Assembly (NCBI GenBank): GCA_000149265.1
Contig: CH003302.1
Span: forward strand, 12,292 to 76,291
Length of the DNA: 64,000 nt
Direction: 5' to 3'
From: Ciona savignyi
Taxonomy: Eukaryota > Chordata > Ascidiacea > Phlebobranchia > Cionidae
The notes under the pieces were generated by a model, which saw only the letters and a program-made list of their open reading frames with translations, did not search any database and was not told the origin of the DNA. This document shows positions 47,901 to 60,005 of this stretch, in pieces; the first letter of the stretch is position 1; the number at the start of each line of letters is the position of its first letter. The position numbers and the translations under genes are program-made.

Positions 47901-50220
47901 AAACATTTATGACTGTTTTAAATGTTAGATTTGGCGTGAAAACTAACATCATTAAGACAGATTCGTTAGCCTAAATGTTATTGCGAAATTCGTGCCAGAA
48001 CATTAGGTGAATATCGAAACACCTTATCGCAAACTTTGTCGTTAAACTGCGCTTATTTTCCACAAATACATACTAAAGAAGCTTGATCACCCCTTAAAGT
48101 TGCATTGATATTTTACTATGATTGAGGTAAAAATTAGTTCAAAAGTTTATATCTATGACGAATTTCTGCACTTAGGCGAAAGCGTGACAACTCCGGGCAA
48201 CCCATTTCCACAGTGGATTATCAATAGTAGCAATTACTCCTTGGTTGTATAAAATATTAGTTTTTATCTTTCTCTTCGTAGCGTGACACAGGATAATACA
48301 AATTGGTTTTGTCAAATTCTTAAGTTGTCGTGAAACTTTGATGTACATAACGAATTACATACGTCTATTTTCCGGTCAATTGAACAGGATTACGGTCAGT
48401 TTGAAAGTTATGATCCAGTTTAATCTCATTTTATTGTGTTTTGATCGGAGACATATCATTTCGTAGCACTGTGACGCGCATCTTCCCGTGATGTGATATA
48501 ACTTTCGAACGCAACGCAATCCAATAGCTCCTGACTACGGGCACCCATAAATATGTGATTATGGTCCTAACGGTTACCGCTCTTCGTTCCAAAGCTGATC
48601 AGTAGCCCCGATTAGTAGCGAGGCCTGGTAAAAAATCAACTATACGTGTGAGCACATTGTACTCAAATGTCAGCACTAACGCCAATCAAAACCTGGATTA
48701 TAATTTTATGCAAAATACAATTCACCCTCCTACATTTCTCTTGCTCCCATACACACACACTTGATAACTACAACCATTACTATATGGCGATAAAAAACAG
48801 TTATATTCAAATATGTAATTTGTCTTTGAATACTATGATTAGATCACCGTTTATTTATCAATAACTAAAAATCAGATTGTTTATCAATAAGTATAACCAT
48901 AACTATGCATATAGTTATTTATATAAGTATTTTGTCTTTGAATACTATGAGTAGCTAACAAGGTGAGTCATTATTTACTTTCGTTTTGCTGTTGCTGTTG
49001 TTATTGTTGTTTGTGATTTGTAATGGTTATTCGTAACAAATGAATCATACAGCTTCCATCCGAAGCAGTGCTGTAATATCCTATATTAGTTTCGCTGGGT
49101 TTTATTGTCTTTGACTTGAATAACATGTTTATAACACCCTGTTGACGTCCAAGCCACTGCCGTGGTCAAAAAGCAAGGCGCTGAGGTGACTTTACCTGAA
49201 CCCTGTAGATTACTTTGACTCCAGTTCAGTAACGTACAATGATTTTCCCCTTTGTGAGGATACAGCTTTAATACCATATTCAAATCTGCTAGTATATACT
49301 ACAAACTTCCCTGCTTATAACGGACCATGCTTTGAATCCTCGACCACTAATTGCGTCGCTGAGTTTTAGGTAGTGGGTGATTTTTTCTTTGATGACGCGC
49401 GTGTTACTTAAAAATATTTGCTATTTTGTGTCCGCTAGGTGGAAACGATGAGGTTTATTTTTGGAGAAAATAATGTTTTTGACGGTTTTTCCTCATTATT
49501 TTCATTAAACGTTTGATAGTGTTGGTTTTCCATCCAATATCGTACAAAAGGCTTTATCAAATCGAATTAAAACATAATCCTGGTTTTTAAATGCGTGTTT
49601 TGCTGAGTAACAATAATGGTAATCCCCAATGTTTATTTGGTTGGAAGCACCAAAGGTATTCATTGTGCACCTCTAAGTGTTTTGTTTAAAAAAATTACGA
49701 AAGTATACCAGCTCAAAATCAAAATTTAAAAACTAAAATTTTGGTTTTAGGTTGCAGATTTAAGCTTAGAGTTTTAAGAGGATTTAAGAGGCATAGTGAG
49801 AATTTTTGGTTTTTACAGTTCTTTTTTAGTTCACGGGCTTATTCAATTATGTCTGCAAAAATAACTGTATACGTCGTATAAAAATCTACCAGTTGTGTCT
49901 AACATGTAATCTTAGAGTCAATATGTGTTTTACAAATAGTGGTTGTTAACTTGTGCCACACTCTTGTTTATTTGGTGATTTACAGTGCGAAGAAGGTTTA
50001 TAACATTTTGGCGAATTAGGTATTTTTGCTAGTTCGATATGACTTGCCAGTTAACAGAACTAAATCCATTAAAAAAATGCAAGTAATAGGAAATATATAT
50101 AAATATATATATAAACACCACAATACGTGTATACTAACTACAACAACAACTGAATCCATTTTAAAAATACATTTTACAAACCATGTAGTTTTCACACGTG
50201 TTCAGTGTAATCAGTGCGAT
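44911..50220. other. Gene-poor region with one coding-like ORF
   Basis: Mostly AT-rich with no recognisable gene. It contains a 102-codon ORF at 45891-46199 (minus, listed separately) and a direct repeat of TTTGTCTTTGAATACTATGA at about 48819-48838 and 48931-48950. 49390-50000 also lacks features. Confidence 0.4.
45891..46199 (-). CDS. Coding-like ORF, unknown protein
   Basis: An open frame of 102 codons in a locally GC-richer patch. Its central part, PITLYFVGARSYNTLGNISL, then FHIDQATSFEISAATLW, has alternating hydrophobic pattern typical of beta-sheet. A GTAATG donor-like site follows ...SGPDE, so it may be an internal exon. A second overlapping frame on the same strand is also open, which weakens the case. 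Not recognised. It does not splice in phase to the ORF at 44.6-44.8 kb by the obvious sites. Confidence 0.28.
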   Translation of the reverse strand: MCTMILCIRNHASFYGWLFGLKVPTPSKTTSGPITLYFVGARSYNTLGNISLYKLHTEGTEFHIDQATSFEISAATLWSKDGTGKLAQCLHSGPDESNVRQD

Positions 50221-53200
50221 TTAAGCATTGTCATCCCAACTATCTCGAAATGGATACCCAAACAACTGAAAATCTCCTATATACGCATCGTAGAGTTGTT
50301 TTAATTTAAGTGGAGTTAGATTTTTGTAATAGGAGGACACTGAATCTGCGNNNNNNNNNNNNNNNNNNNNNNNNNNNNNNNNNNNNNNNNNNNNNNNNNN
50401 NNNNNNNNNNNNNNNNNNNNNNNNNNNNNNNNNNNNNNNNNNNNNNNNNNGCAACTGTACGTCTTCTGGTGCGCCTAGTAGCTTCAGCAGGTACCTACGG
50501 AGTTAGGAAATTTATTGACTGTAGCAAAGTCCTTTAACTAGAAAACAGGGTATTATTGTTTATTTCTGATGGTGGGAAAGCGTAGCACAGGCACTTGTGC
50601 AATTTACCGCGTGCCCACAGTCGGGTTACCAGAGCTTTTTGCAATGTATTAAGTAAAATGTAGATTTCTACCGGAGTATCAAGCAAGTTAGTAACTCAAC
50701 GCTGTTATAGCTGGTTAAAAAATTTTATACGAACAAAAATGCAGCCATTCAAGACCAATTTTTTACAGTTTATCCGCCAGAAATGCCTATAAACTTAACC
50801 TCACACAAACAGGAAATAAAAAAAATTCATTAAAGTCAAACATATTTATAAATGTTAGCTTCTATGTAATAAAAATGTTGAGGTATATTTAGTCGTTATA
50901 ATTAATAAAAATTAATTCACCAAAAACTATAGCAAATACCTAATAAGACTTTTTTATTTTTAATGTATAACCGAAAAAATGTTTTATTAGATTTAAACAT
51001 TTTATAGGTCAGCATTTTTATGTGTTTTAAGTTTTTTTATATACCAACATAAATATTTCATTTATATAACATGAATATCTAGTTTGGACAGGTAGTTTGT
51101 CATAAGTTTCCACATGCAACAACAAATGGTGACCAAGGATACCGGTCGTTTACACATGCAGAAACATTGTACAGTCAAAACTCTAATTTACCTTGAATCT
51201 TCATGTATAGTTTCCAAGTGTGCTATGACATCATATTTAATGGAACACACACTACAGATTCGGTTGTAGTTCGCCCAGTGGTTTTCCATGACAGAATAAT
51301 TATCATTGTTTCCATCAATCAAGAATTTTACAAACTCACCAAACGAAGCCTCACTTCGCTTTCCTGTGTTTAACTCAATATAATAAATAATATCAAAAAC
51401 AAGGCAAAATTTATAGTGTAATCAACGAATATACACAACAGCCCTAAATATATCCGAGCGGTTAGTGTGGTGGTTTAATGCGATGTCTTTCAACCGAAAG
51501 GTTGCAGGTACGAAAATGGTCGCTAGCTAGTCGGTTGTGTGCTTGGGCAAGGCCATTAACGGACATTGCCTAAACCCAGCGGATTAATGCATCTACCAAA
51601 TTGAAGGAATGTCTCAATTATAAAACACACTGCAATAGCTCCGGTAACCCGACGATGGTGATCTGACGTTTGCCAGTGTGTTAACCCCCTTCGTTTTCCC
51701 ATTCACGGGGATAAACATAAATATCCTATCCTATCCTATCCTATATATGACCTTTGGGATATTCTTAGTTAACACGTTTGAATTGTCTGTGTTTAACAAC
51801 CCGTTTGTTTATTCTGTGTTAAATAAATTGCGTCATTAACAATAATACGTTATCGGAGAAGGTGGCAGCAGTTTCATAGGAAGCGTTTCATTAAATTGTA
51901 AGCTAATGCCGATTATTTTTTATATCAAATTTTGAACTAATGCTTTTGATAAAAATTGGTAACTCAACATCGTAACGTAATTATAACAATGTTAGAAATT
52001 GGAACACGACCAAAATTTACACCGCGCGGTGAGGGGTATTAGTCGGACGGTACGTTCTGTGGTAAAAAAACGACAAAAATTACGTCACATTTTAAACGGA
52101 ATTTTAGGTTTTAGGAATTAAGCCAACGAAAATAACGATTAGTTTAAAATAAAAATAATAACATTAACATGACTGATTACCCTGAATACTAAAACTCACG
52201 TCGTTTCAGCACCGTTCTGTTGTTGCTGTACTTCATTCGAATCTCTTCGGAGATTTTGTAATACTGCGGTTTCTCGTTGTTGGACTGCTTTGCTATTTTA
52301 TTCCTGTACGATGACACCAGTCGCTCGTACGGGTCCCGGACAACGAGAAACTTGGTAAAGTTGCGTATCGACGGGGGTTCACCAATACTGTCTACAAGGT
52401 AGTTTCTTGCCACTATGCCATGCAGATGGTCGTGAGAAATCTGAATATGGTTGATATTGACAGTTTTAAGCTAAAAGGGAAGACGTTGAAACAAATTGCT
52501 TGTCTATCATGATATGTTCAATAAAACGCACTATAGCGCATAGGCAGACAATGTTTATTATACTACTGCCTAACTTCGCAAAAAAACAACCCAATTCCAT
52601 GCAATAAAAATCTGCCTTTTATTTCTAACTATATTATTCTGCATTACCCAAATAGATTAAATGTAACTTTGTCACACTGGAATATTTCTTAAACAAACAC
52701 TTATTAGTGTATATACTTATGTTTATTGCACTATTTAATTGGATTTGTCTATAAATAATGTATTTTAATAACTCCCTCTATCTTGTTACACTAGATTATG
52801 ACGACAACGTTACTGACACGTCCATCCCCAATCCAGCGGCCCATACAAATGGAATAAATATTAAATTGTACTGCCTACAAATAAAGGAACGTACCTTGTC
52901 CAATTCTTCATACGAATCAGCATAGCCGTTCAGCACCATAATAACCTTTTTCCAATTTGTACAGCCTGTTTTCGGTATGAAGCAGTAAGCCAACTTGTAA
53001 TTCTCGGACAGCACGAACTTTACTCTTTTCGGTTCCTCGTCAACTAAACCTGAAGTTTTTATTAGATGAAAGAGACTGGAATGCTCATTTGTATACCAGT
53101 GGTGTGGGACAAGAACATACACACAGGGGGATTAGGGTAATACAATTAATTTGAACGTGGGATTGGACGAGACGAATGGTACCCCCTACCATGGTATCTG

Positions 53201-54260
53201 GTCTACTGTTTTGCTTGGTCGCAATAAGAAGATATGCGGTTTTTGTACGCTTGGTAGCATCATGTGCTAGGCTAATCATATTTTTGCTGTGCAATTATGT
53301 TAAACTTTAGCAAAGTTATTTAAAAAATGTGTAATATGACTACAAACTTGGTAATTTGTTGAAATGAGGTTTGTGACGTATCGAGGTTTAGGTCAAAAGT
53401 TTAGTGCAAAAATTGTTTGTGGAACTAACTTTAAATCACAAACTTAAACCTAGCAATAACTTTTAGGTTCTAAATAAATCAGAGAATCTTTAGACATTTG
53501 TTAACCAAGCTAAGTTTCGAATCCATACTAGGTTCGTAACCAGGACCAATAAGTGAGGATTAGTGACAGCAATTTTATAATCAACGCTCTCTCACAACAC
53601 CCTAGCGGATACAAACAATTTCTCGGTTCCACCGCAGTGTGTCAGCATATATATACTATTATGTTTTATTCCCGTATGAATGGAAAGGGGCAACTGGTGT
53701 TATCACACTGGCAATCGTTAGATTACTATGCGCCCACCGTTGGTCAACCTGAGCTTTTGGAATGTGTTTTACATAGTCATGACATTTATGTTACTTAGTT
53801 TTCTATTGTACTTGGCGGAGGTTATGTCTTGATTATTCATATATCGTCAGCGATGGAGTGCGTTACCCACGGACACAGTGGCCTCGCCTAACTTCTCATT
53901 CCGTTGATGCCGAGTGTTTCGTTTTGACGTTATCAACACAGACTTACCCAGACTTTTGCATTTTTCCTGCAGTAAATCTCGTCTTTCGCGCATCCGCATT
54001 TCCATCAGCGACATAAACTCCTTTTCCAACGCGGTCTCCTGCGTTAAAATCTCATCCTGCGCGGTATTGTCTGCGTCGGTTTTAGTTTCATCTGCAACAT
54101 TCAGTCCTGGGGTACTTATAACGTCACGCTGAATCTTGACGCTGCTTCGTGTGCAACATTCTCTTAAGATCCCATAGTTTATGGCAAACAGCATGACTGA
54201 AATACCACTGCAAAACACCAGGAGTCGTTTGACCGCCTTTGCTCTGAAGTGTAAGTTCAT
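50221..54260 (-). CDS. Carbohydrate sulfotransferase (CHST8-14 / HNK-1ST family)
   Basis: Five exons: 53948-54260, 52895-53049, 52200-52470, 51192-51363, 50221-50494. The last is interrupted by an assembly gap (50351-50450). Junctions are GT-AG and in phase; nominal length is 394 aa, the true value depending on the gap. Layout: short cytoplasmic basic N-terminus, signal-anchor about residues 13-31 (LLVFCSGISVMLFAINYGIL), acidic stem, 5'-phosphosulfate loop PKTGCTNWKK at about 130-139, 3'-phosphate motif VVRDPYERLVSSYRNK at about 199-214, SFGEFVKFLID, HWANYNRICSVCSIKYDVIAHLET, and C-terminal LFGYP. These are the family landmarks. Enzymes of this family transfer sulfate from PAPS to GalNAc, GlcA or related sugars in the Golgi lumen. 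Which sugar is modified here cannot be told. Confidence 0.9.
50351..50450. other. Assembly gap (100 N)
   Basis: Exactly 100 Ns, probably a placeholder of arbitrary length. It falls inside the last sulfotransferase exon, between ...GAPEDVQL and ADSVSSYYKN. The frame happens to be kept at nominal length. Confidence 0.98.
50567..50690 (-). mobile_element. SINE-1 fragment (sulfotransferase intron 4)
   Basis: Reversed body words TTTACCGCGTGCCCACAGTCGGGTTACC and AGCTTTTTGCAATGTATT. Head and tail missing. Confidence 0.6.
51455..51743 (+). mobile_element. SINE-1 copy with four TATCC units
   Basis: Nearly complete: head GTGGTGGTTTAATGCG and CAACCGAAAGGTTGCAGGTACG, body CTTGGGCAAGG, GGATTAATGCATCTACC, CGGTAACCCGACGATGG, and a tail of TATCC pentamers up to 51743. 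Within the upstream flank of sulfotransferase exon 4 (intron 3). Confidence 0.88.
53500..53590 (-). mobile_element. SINE-2 half copy (sulfotransferase intron 1)
   Basis: TTAACCAAGCTAAGTTTCGAATCC followed by TAGGTTCGTAACCAGGACC matches the reversed B-box half of SINE-2. The A-box half is missing. A reversed SINE-1-like piece follows (53690-53770, CAACTGGTGTTATCACACTGGCAATCGTTAG). Confidence 0.55.
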
Positions 54261-54623
54261 TTTATCGAGATCAATAACTGTCTTTCTCGCGGTAATTTAA
54301 TTTTTTTTCGAAAACTAACCTTTCGAATAGTTTGCAGTGAAAACTGTGGCCCTGTGCTGCGTTATTTGTAAATCAAATTAACAAAGCCCGGAATCAATTC
54401 CGGATACGCGCTCATACGGTTCTCAACCTAAATAATGCCATTTGACTATACAATAAGCAAAATGCACTTTGTAATGTTTAATTTCCTATTTCTCAGCGAT
54501 TCTAAACCGCCGGTTTTCGGATTGGTTTAGAAGAATCTGACTTTCGCTTCATTGTTATAGAATAAAATATACAAGCAGAAAAGATTTTGTCCTTTTTTAA
54601 CTGTGTCTATGTTATTCTATACG

Positions 54624-54818
54624 CAGTGCTTCTCAAACAAAAAAAGTAATTTCGTTATGGAGAAAATTTGGAGATACAAATTATTTAAATTAAACTTTTA
54701 ATTTTCCTTATTTTCCTAAATATTTAGCATATTGTTTTAACTCCCCGTGCAAAGTACGCCCGTTCGTTTCTTAATTGGTCTCAGGTGCGCCGCGAGTTCA
54801 AAAAGATCGAGACCACTG
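54624..54818. mobile_element. hAT-type MITE, CAGTGCTTCTCAAAC family, copy 1
   Basis: Inverted ends CAGTGCTTCTCAAAC and GATCGAGACCACTG. The last 65 bases (CGCCCGTTCGTTTCTTAATTGG...) match the element at 61939-62157. Target duplication is imperfect. Typical short hAT derivative without coding capacity. Confidence 0.72.
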
Positions 54819-56257
54819 CTATAAAGTTTCTTGCAATACTATGATGTAGTTTAATTACTTACTTTGCGATTGTGTTGTCACGATTAACACTTTCACTGCT
54901 GAAAGATAAAACGGTTTTATACTCCCTCGCAGGTCTAGTTTTTCGAGAACAGAAGAAAAATAAAATTTAAATCTTCAGTAATTTGTAAAGCTACTGTCCA
55001 CAAGTATTTCTTCAATTGTTTACAGAAAGAAGGTTAAGTAACACTGGTCTATATTAAAGGATAGGATCAACAACGTGTAAGCGTAGTTCGATAGCTTGTT
55101 ATCACACAAATCTATAGACATCCTATTTATCTAAATCAGCTAAGCTGAAATCGAGAAATATGGCTTATGGGCTCGCGTGGCAACATTATCCTACCGGTCA
55201 TGTGATCATCTCGAACCGAAATGATATTTTAGGAACTGAAATGGAAAGTGAATTATTGCAATTATTGCATATTACCACATTGTTAGCATACGACTGTTTA
55301 ATAAGCGTTTGTTTATTACATGAACTATTTTAAAAGTGCGTGTTCTCAGTATGATTTAAAAAAATAGCCTAATGTGTAGCCTACCGATAGCGATTTAAGA
55401 ATCCTTTATTATTATTACCGATGGTTCACAAAAAAAGTAATGCAGACTTTGCTCGTGCATAAAATCTTCTGTTTCAATTATAGCTATCATTTTACTGAAT
55501 TATTGGGAAATATATGAGTCTTATACCGACCGAAGCCTTTGTCAACTGAACCAGAAATCTAAGCTATGTATTTTCTGTCGGGAAATTAAGAAAAATCAAT
55601 CATTGATCTAGGTACTGGAAAAATGTAATTTTTCTTGTACAACTGATTAACTTCTTAAGTGTTTAAAGACAGGAGAATAGCACTGTCGGCATGCATGATC
55701 AATATATAACAGTTCATTTTTGGCATTGAAATTAAGCAGCTTTATTTGTATATTCACATCCACCTATGGGGATAAATGCGATCATGTATATATATATCAA
55801 GGGATTGGTGGTTTATACAATACATGCAATACAAATTATACTATACGTATTTAAATCTACCTTAAGTATACAGTTCGAGAGACAAAAAGCTGGGGTTTAG
55901 TTATTTCGTTCTGGACTGTTTTAACAAGCCAAGTGCTTTTTGGTTTCACTAAACTTTTATATATCAACTCGAATTTGAACATGCACATTAATCTGTCTGA
56001 TCGTTAGTACCGAAAAAATATAGTTTTGAACTATGCAAATTTTACTGGAAATAAATATTAGATTAAGTAATGGATTAGTAAAACATTATTTTAGCTGTTT
56101 AAGAGTTTAATGAGATCAATTGTCTTTCTTTGTTTTGTATCTTGTTTTGCATATAGAGTACCAAATTCACGTTTATCTTCGGGATTAGCTAACCGCGGGA
56201 TATAATACATTTATATTACCGTGACTAGATCACATGGTCATTGTCTAAATAAAAGCA

Positions 56258-56488
56258 AAATTTTAGGTTTGCAGGTTGGGGGGATTAAAATGAGGGAAGA
56301 CTGGAATTCTGAAAACTGCACATTAAAATAAAGATTACGGCATTAGAAAAAGTTTTAAAGTTGGGTTAGAGTTATGGTTAGTTCTGAGGCTGAGATTAGT
56401 GTTTAGGGTAGGGGTGAAATTACTCTTCATAGTTTTAATAAGCTTTTTTCCTTCTTGCCTCTTTCCCTTCTTATAGTGTTGCCCTGCA
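56258..56488. mobile_element. MITE with GGCAACACTATAAGAAGG-type ends, copy 2
   Basis: Opposite orientation to the element at 10198-10425, sharing AACTGCACATTAAAATAAAGATTA, GGGTTAGAGTTATGGTTAG and the AAGGGAAAGAGG terminal block. The short minus-strand ORF across it (56335-56532) is not a gene. Confidence 0.7.
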
Positions 56489-57080
56489 GATTTGTGGTGG
56501 AAAAGGCGGATTTGTTTTCTTTTCTTTGGCATTTTAATCCGATAGGAAAACCCTATTAAGGGTCGTCAGTTTCTCGTCCCCTTTCGCTCTAATCTGTCAC
56601 TCTCGTCTTGTAAAGTTTATTCAAGACACGAGCCTTATCTCTGTGTGAGATAGTGAATCAGTAATCGTAGCTGAGACTTCGGAGTTCGGGTTACAATCGG
56701 CGGATATCTCGGCGCCTTGCTTTTCTTCAAGTAATTGATGGTCGTCTGCTGGTGACCGCTAAACACTTATCTGTGGGAAAAGTGACGAGTATTCGGTCAC
56801 ACGATGTATATAGTTAAGTTATAATGTTTAAACAAGTATGGATTCATTAATAATTGGGGTGTCATAAGTTAAACAATTCTTAAATTATTAAAATAATCAT
56901 ATCGAATCGTGTAGTTTTCCATTGGTGTAAACACAAAAAAATAAACAAATATGGACCATATCGCAATAAAACGTTTATAATTCTATCCGAGTGTCAATCA
57001 AACGAAAATGCCAAGTTTTTGCATTTTGATCCCTTTAAAATGAGAGTTGCTATGTTTACACATACGTTGAAATGTCTTTG

Positions 57081-57345
57081 CGAAAGTGCACTTTCTTCCG
57101 CCATGGCTGTTCTTCACTGTGGCATTGTGTCGGCCCGGAGTGGCGGCTAAAGTGAGTTACTCACCTGCCTACAAGATCTTCCCTCTCTGCTCCAGCTGCT
57201 CTGGAGTGGGAGAAATGAGGGAGGATAAAGAGAAAGGTATAGCACTTGGCGTATGCAGACAGCTGGCCAGCTTCGCCACCTGACCACGGCGGCTGTGTAA
57301 CGATTTTCTTCACCGAGAGCCCTCTTGCGCTGGAATAGCACATCT
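57081..57345. promoter_or_regulatory. GC-rich island with E-box cluster and hairpin
   Basis: An abrupt GC-rich island in AT-rich surroundings, 2.3 kb upstream of the ID-like gene. Five E-boxes fit in about 120 bases: CACCTG 57162-57167, CAGCTG 57194-57199, CACTTG 57243-57248, CAGCTG 57260-57265, CACCTG 57277-57282. A hairpin pairs 57176-57195 with 57201-57226 (CCCTC and CTCCAG blocks, 5-base loop, small bulges). All reading frames across it are short. An enhancer or a structured RNA are both possible; neither is proven. Confidence 0.4.
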
Positions 57346-59606
57346 AATGCGACATACGGTGGGACTGAGAGGGTAGTGGCCGGTGTTAATCAAATTGTGT
57401 TCGGTAATTGCTTCAAGTACCAGCCACTTCCTTAATGTGTGAACAGCCGCGGTGCTAATGACTTCAAAGCGTAATTAGAAGCAACAGCAATGTATAGGAT
57501 GTTGGCAAAGCGAACAGGAGAACTGAATGATGTCGTTTTTCCGACCTGATATTGGTACTGGTTATATAAAATGTACGTAAAATTATTTTTACGTCGCTGT
57601 TCTAGAGTTTCCTGTTTTATGTAGTAGCAATCGTAACAAAATAGTGGGTACGAATTCTAATTTTTCTGATATGCCTGTAAGCATTAAAAGTTTAAAAAAT
57701 ACAAGAGAAAAGGAAGGCTTGTTTATATCGACTTCTAAAGTAGGTTAAAACAGTTTACTTAATATAAGCGTATATTACGCTTTTGGTGCTTGGTGGTATG
57801 AAAATAACAAAAGCAACGGCCAGAAAAAAGCGACATCGGATATTTTGTATCAAAACGAAAACCAAGTATTTAAATTTGAATAATGCGTAACACGACTTAA
57901 ACTATCATTCAATATGATTAGTAAAATCAAAGTCGTTTACAATCCATTAGCGCTACATTATTAACACGTCAATGACGTAACAACACAAGCCACGTGCTGT
58001 TGCTGTAAATAAATCGTCATAAACGGTGTTTCCAGACATTTAAATTTCCATTTGTTGTGTTTTTGAGTATGTAGTATTCTTCTAAATTTCTTAAAATTTA
58101 GGAAGCGTTTTGCATTTGTTTTTTTAAGCTAATCCTTTTTCGACATTAATTCTTTTTTATGATACGCTAAGTCAAGCAATGCGATAATCGAATTGTTTAG
58201 CTGCTGTGAAAATGAAAGCAATTTTAATACTTTCGCTGCAGTATTGCCGGCAATATCGTCAGACTATTAGTAGTAATACGCTTTAAAGTTTAGTAAAAAT
58301 TACCCGACAACACTGACCGAATTGTGCTTATTTTGCCTCTGCTGGTCCGACCGACTGGCGCCAGCGTACCTGAGAAAAAGCGAGCGAGTTTAGATTCGGT
58401 TATTGGCGGTTGAAGCTGAGATTTCACGATCACTGTCTTCTGTGTGTTCAGTATAGAAGACGAGGTGTTCGACAGGCATCGCTGCCGATTTTAATAGAAA
58501 GGGTGTTTAATTAAGATCATTTCAGTTAGTTTGGAAAGATAAATCAATTTAAGGAATCGTCAAGTTTTTAGTTTATATTGACACTGGCATGCGATTTTTG
58601 CCACGTTAGAATATTTTGTTTTATTGAGCGAAAGTGAGCGCACATTTAAGGGTAATTGAGCGGTCACGGTTAACGACTTCTTCATTTTGCCAACTAGCGC
58701 AAAGATGCCAATTTATATTAATTTGTAATTACTATGTAGGGCGCATTTTTGCTGTATACTTTAACAGTTGTATAGCTGATAAAAGAGATAGGTAGTTAGC
58801 CTTATGCGTGGCGCGAATTCTGGGAATCAAACAAAATTATGTATTTTTGTGGTATGGTATGATTATATTAACAACGCATAAAAATGCAAGTTAATGTCAA
58901 GCGACATTTCCTAAGTATTGCTATTTAGGCGTGTTTAGGTTTGTTCGTTTCCATTTCTGTCATTTTAACGAGAAGCGAATAAATTTCTACCGGAAACATG
59001 ATTGAAAATACCCGGCAACACTGGCGGAGAAAGTTTTCTCAGCAACGCACCTGAAATGTGCGAGATAAGGCGATGGGATCTGTAGCTTAGACGAACTGGC
59101 GCCCGCAACGGTCTACCTTGTATTGTAGCTAGCTACGACGGTTCCGACGGGTCTCGTCGCTTGGGGCTCCGGTGTCAAGTAACACTGATAGTTTCGTTAG
59201 ACACAAAGCGATTATGTTTACAGATGATCCGCCGTAAATAAATAAAAAAAAGTTTCCGCCTAATTTTAAAAACGTGTACCGAGCGTAATGAGCCATACAC
59301 CGCTGGCGTCTGCGGTACAAAGGTGATGGATGCATTCTCACTAGATCAGCATTGATCTTTAGACTTAAAAGAGAGTTAAACGTTACATTCTAGTAACTAG
59401 TTAATGCATCGTTTGTTAGCTAGTATTAGAACCGATATTGTAACTGCTATTAATAAGATAGTTTTGTAATAAACGTGCCTGACTATCTGTTAGACATACA
59501 CATCCAGGCATGCTGGTTAATATAAGTACGAAAAGACAAGTCATTATATTACTCTACTTACGATGGTTTCTCATTTTGATTCGCAGCTTTTTAAATTTGT
59601 AAGGTT
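57346..59606. promoter_or_regulatory. Upstream region of ID-like gene with GGCGCC motifs
   Basis: No gene seen. Two GGCGCC motifs, 58357-58362 (in the palindrome CTGGCGCCAG) and 59098-59103, lie in GC-richer patches that share a common layout (ACCCG(A/G)CAACACTG..., ACCTGA, CTGGCGCC). GGCGCC is a known SMAD-binding GC element in vertebrate ID1 BMP-response enhancers. Relevance here is inferred. The true transcription start is not identified. Confidence 0.4.
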
Positions 59607-60005
59607 ATGAACAGTTGTATTAATACAACTTGGCTTGTACAAGTTCGAGGGCGGTCGGTGGCACTTGAAACCATGATCCCGGAAACGCAACATCAAAAGT
59701 TCGAAGAATTCCACCAAACAGCTGCATCAAAAGACATTTTAAAAATCCCCCTTTCAGAATGTAGCAACGATGAGGAAGAAACGGAGGAGATTAAAGAGCT
59801 TTACGCGAGACTCCGGACTCTTGTGCCCTTTCTAGTCAACCCGGGCGACTGCGCGGATTCGGACGACGCCGTTCTCTTGATCCGAAGAGCGACAGATTAC
59901 ATACGATACCTCAGAGCAGCGGCCGGACTCCCGGATGTTGAAAAACGCAATCTTCCTCATGTAATCTCAGAACCACCTCAGAAGTTACGAAATAACAACA
60001 GATGA
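59607..60005 (+). CDS. ID-like helix-loop-helix protein (no basic region)
   Basis: A 132-aa single-exon ORF with an HLH at about 61-105: helix 1 IKELYARLRTLVPFL, loop NPGDCADSDD, helix 2 AVLLIRRATDYIRYLRAA. Helix 1 matches the ID-family YSRLKELVP and helix 2 matches VIDYIRDLQ. Upstream of the HLH there is an acidic stretch (NDEEETEE, 54-61) instead of a DNA-binding basic region, so the protein should dimerise with bHLH factors and block DNA binding, as ID proteins do. An internal ATG (codon 23) is an alternative start. ID genes usually have an intron just after the HLH; none is needed here. The C-terminus (to 132) is unlike vertebrate IDs. Confidence 0.75.
   Translation: MNSCINTTWLVQVRGRSVALETMIPETQHQKFEEFHQTAASKDILKIPLSECSNDEEETEEIKELYARLRTLVPFLVNPGDCADSDDAVLLIRRATDYIRYLRAAAGLPDVEKRNLPHVISEPPQKLRNNNR

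Larger units (their letters stand above)
54261..57080. other. Intergenic, no gene seen
   Basis: AT-rich sequence between the sulfotransferase and the ID-like gene. It holds two MITEs (54624-54818 and 56258-56488) and a short TATA microsatellite near 55788. No supported gene. Confidence 0.45.
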
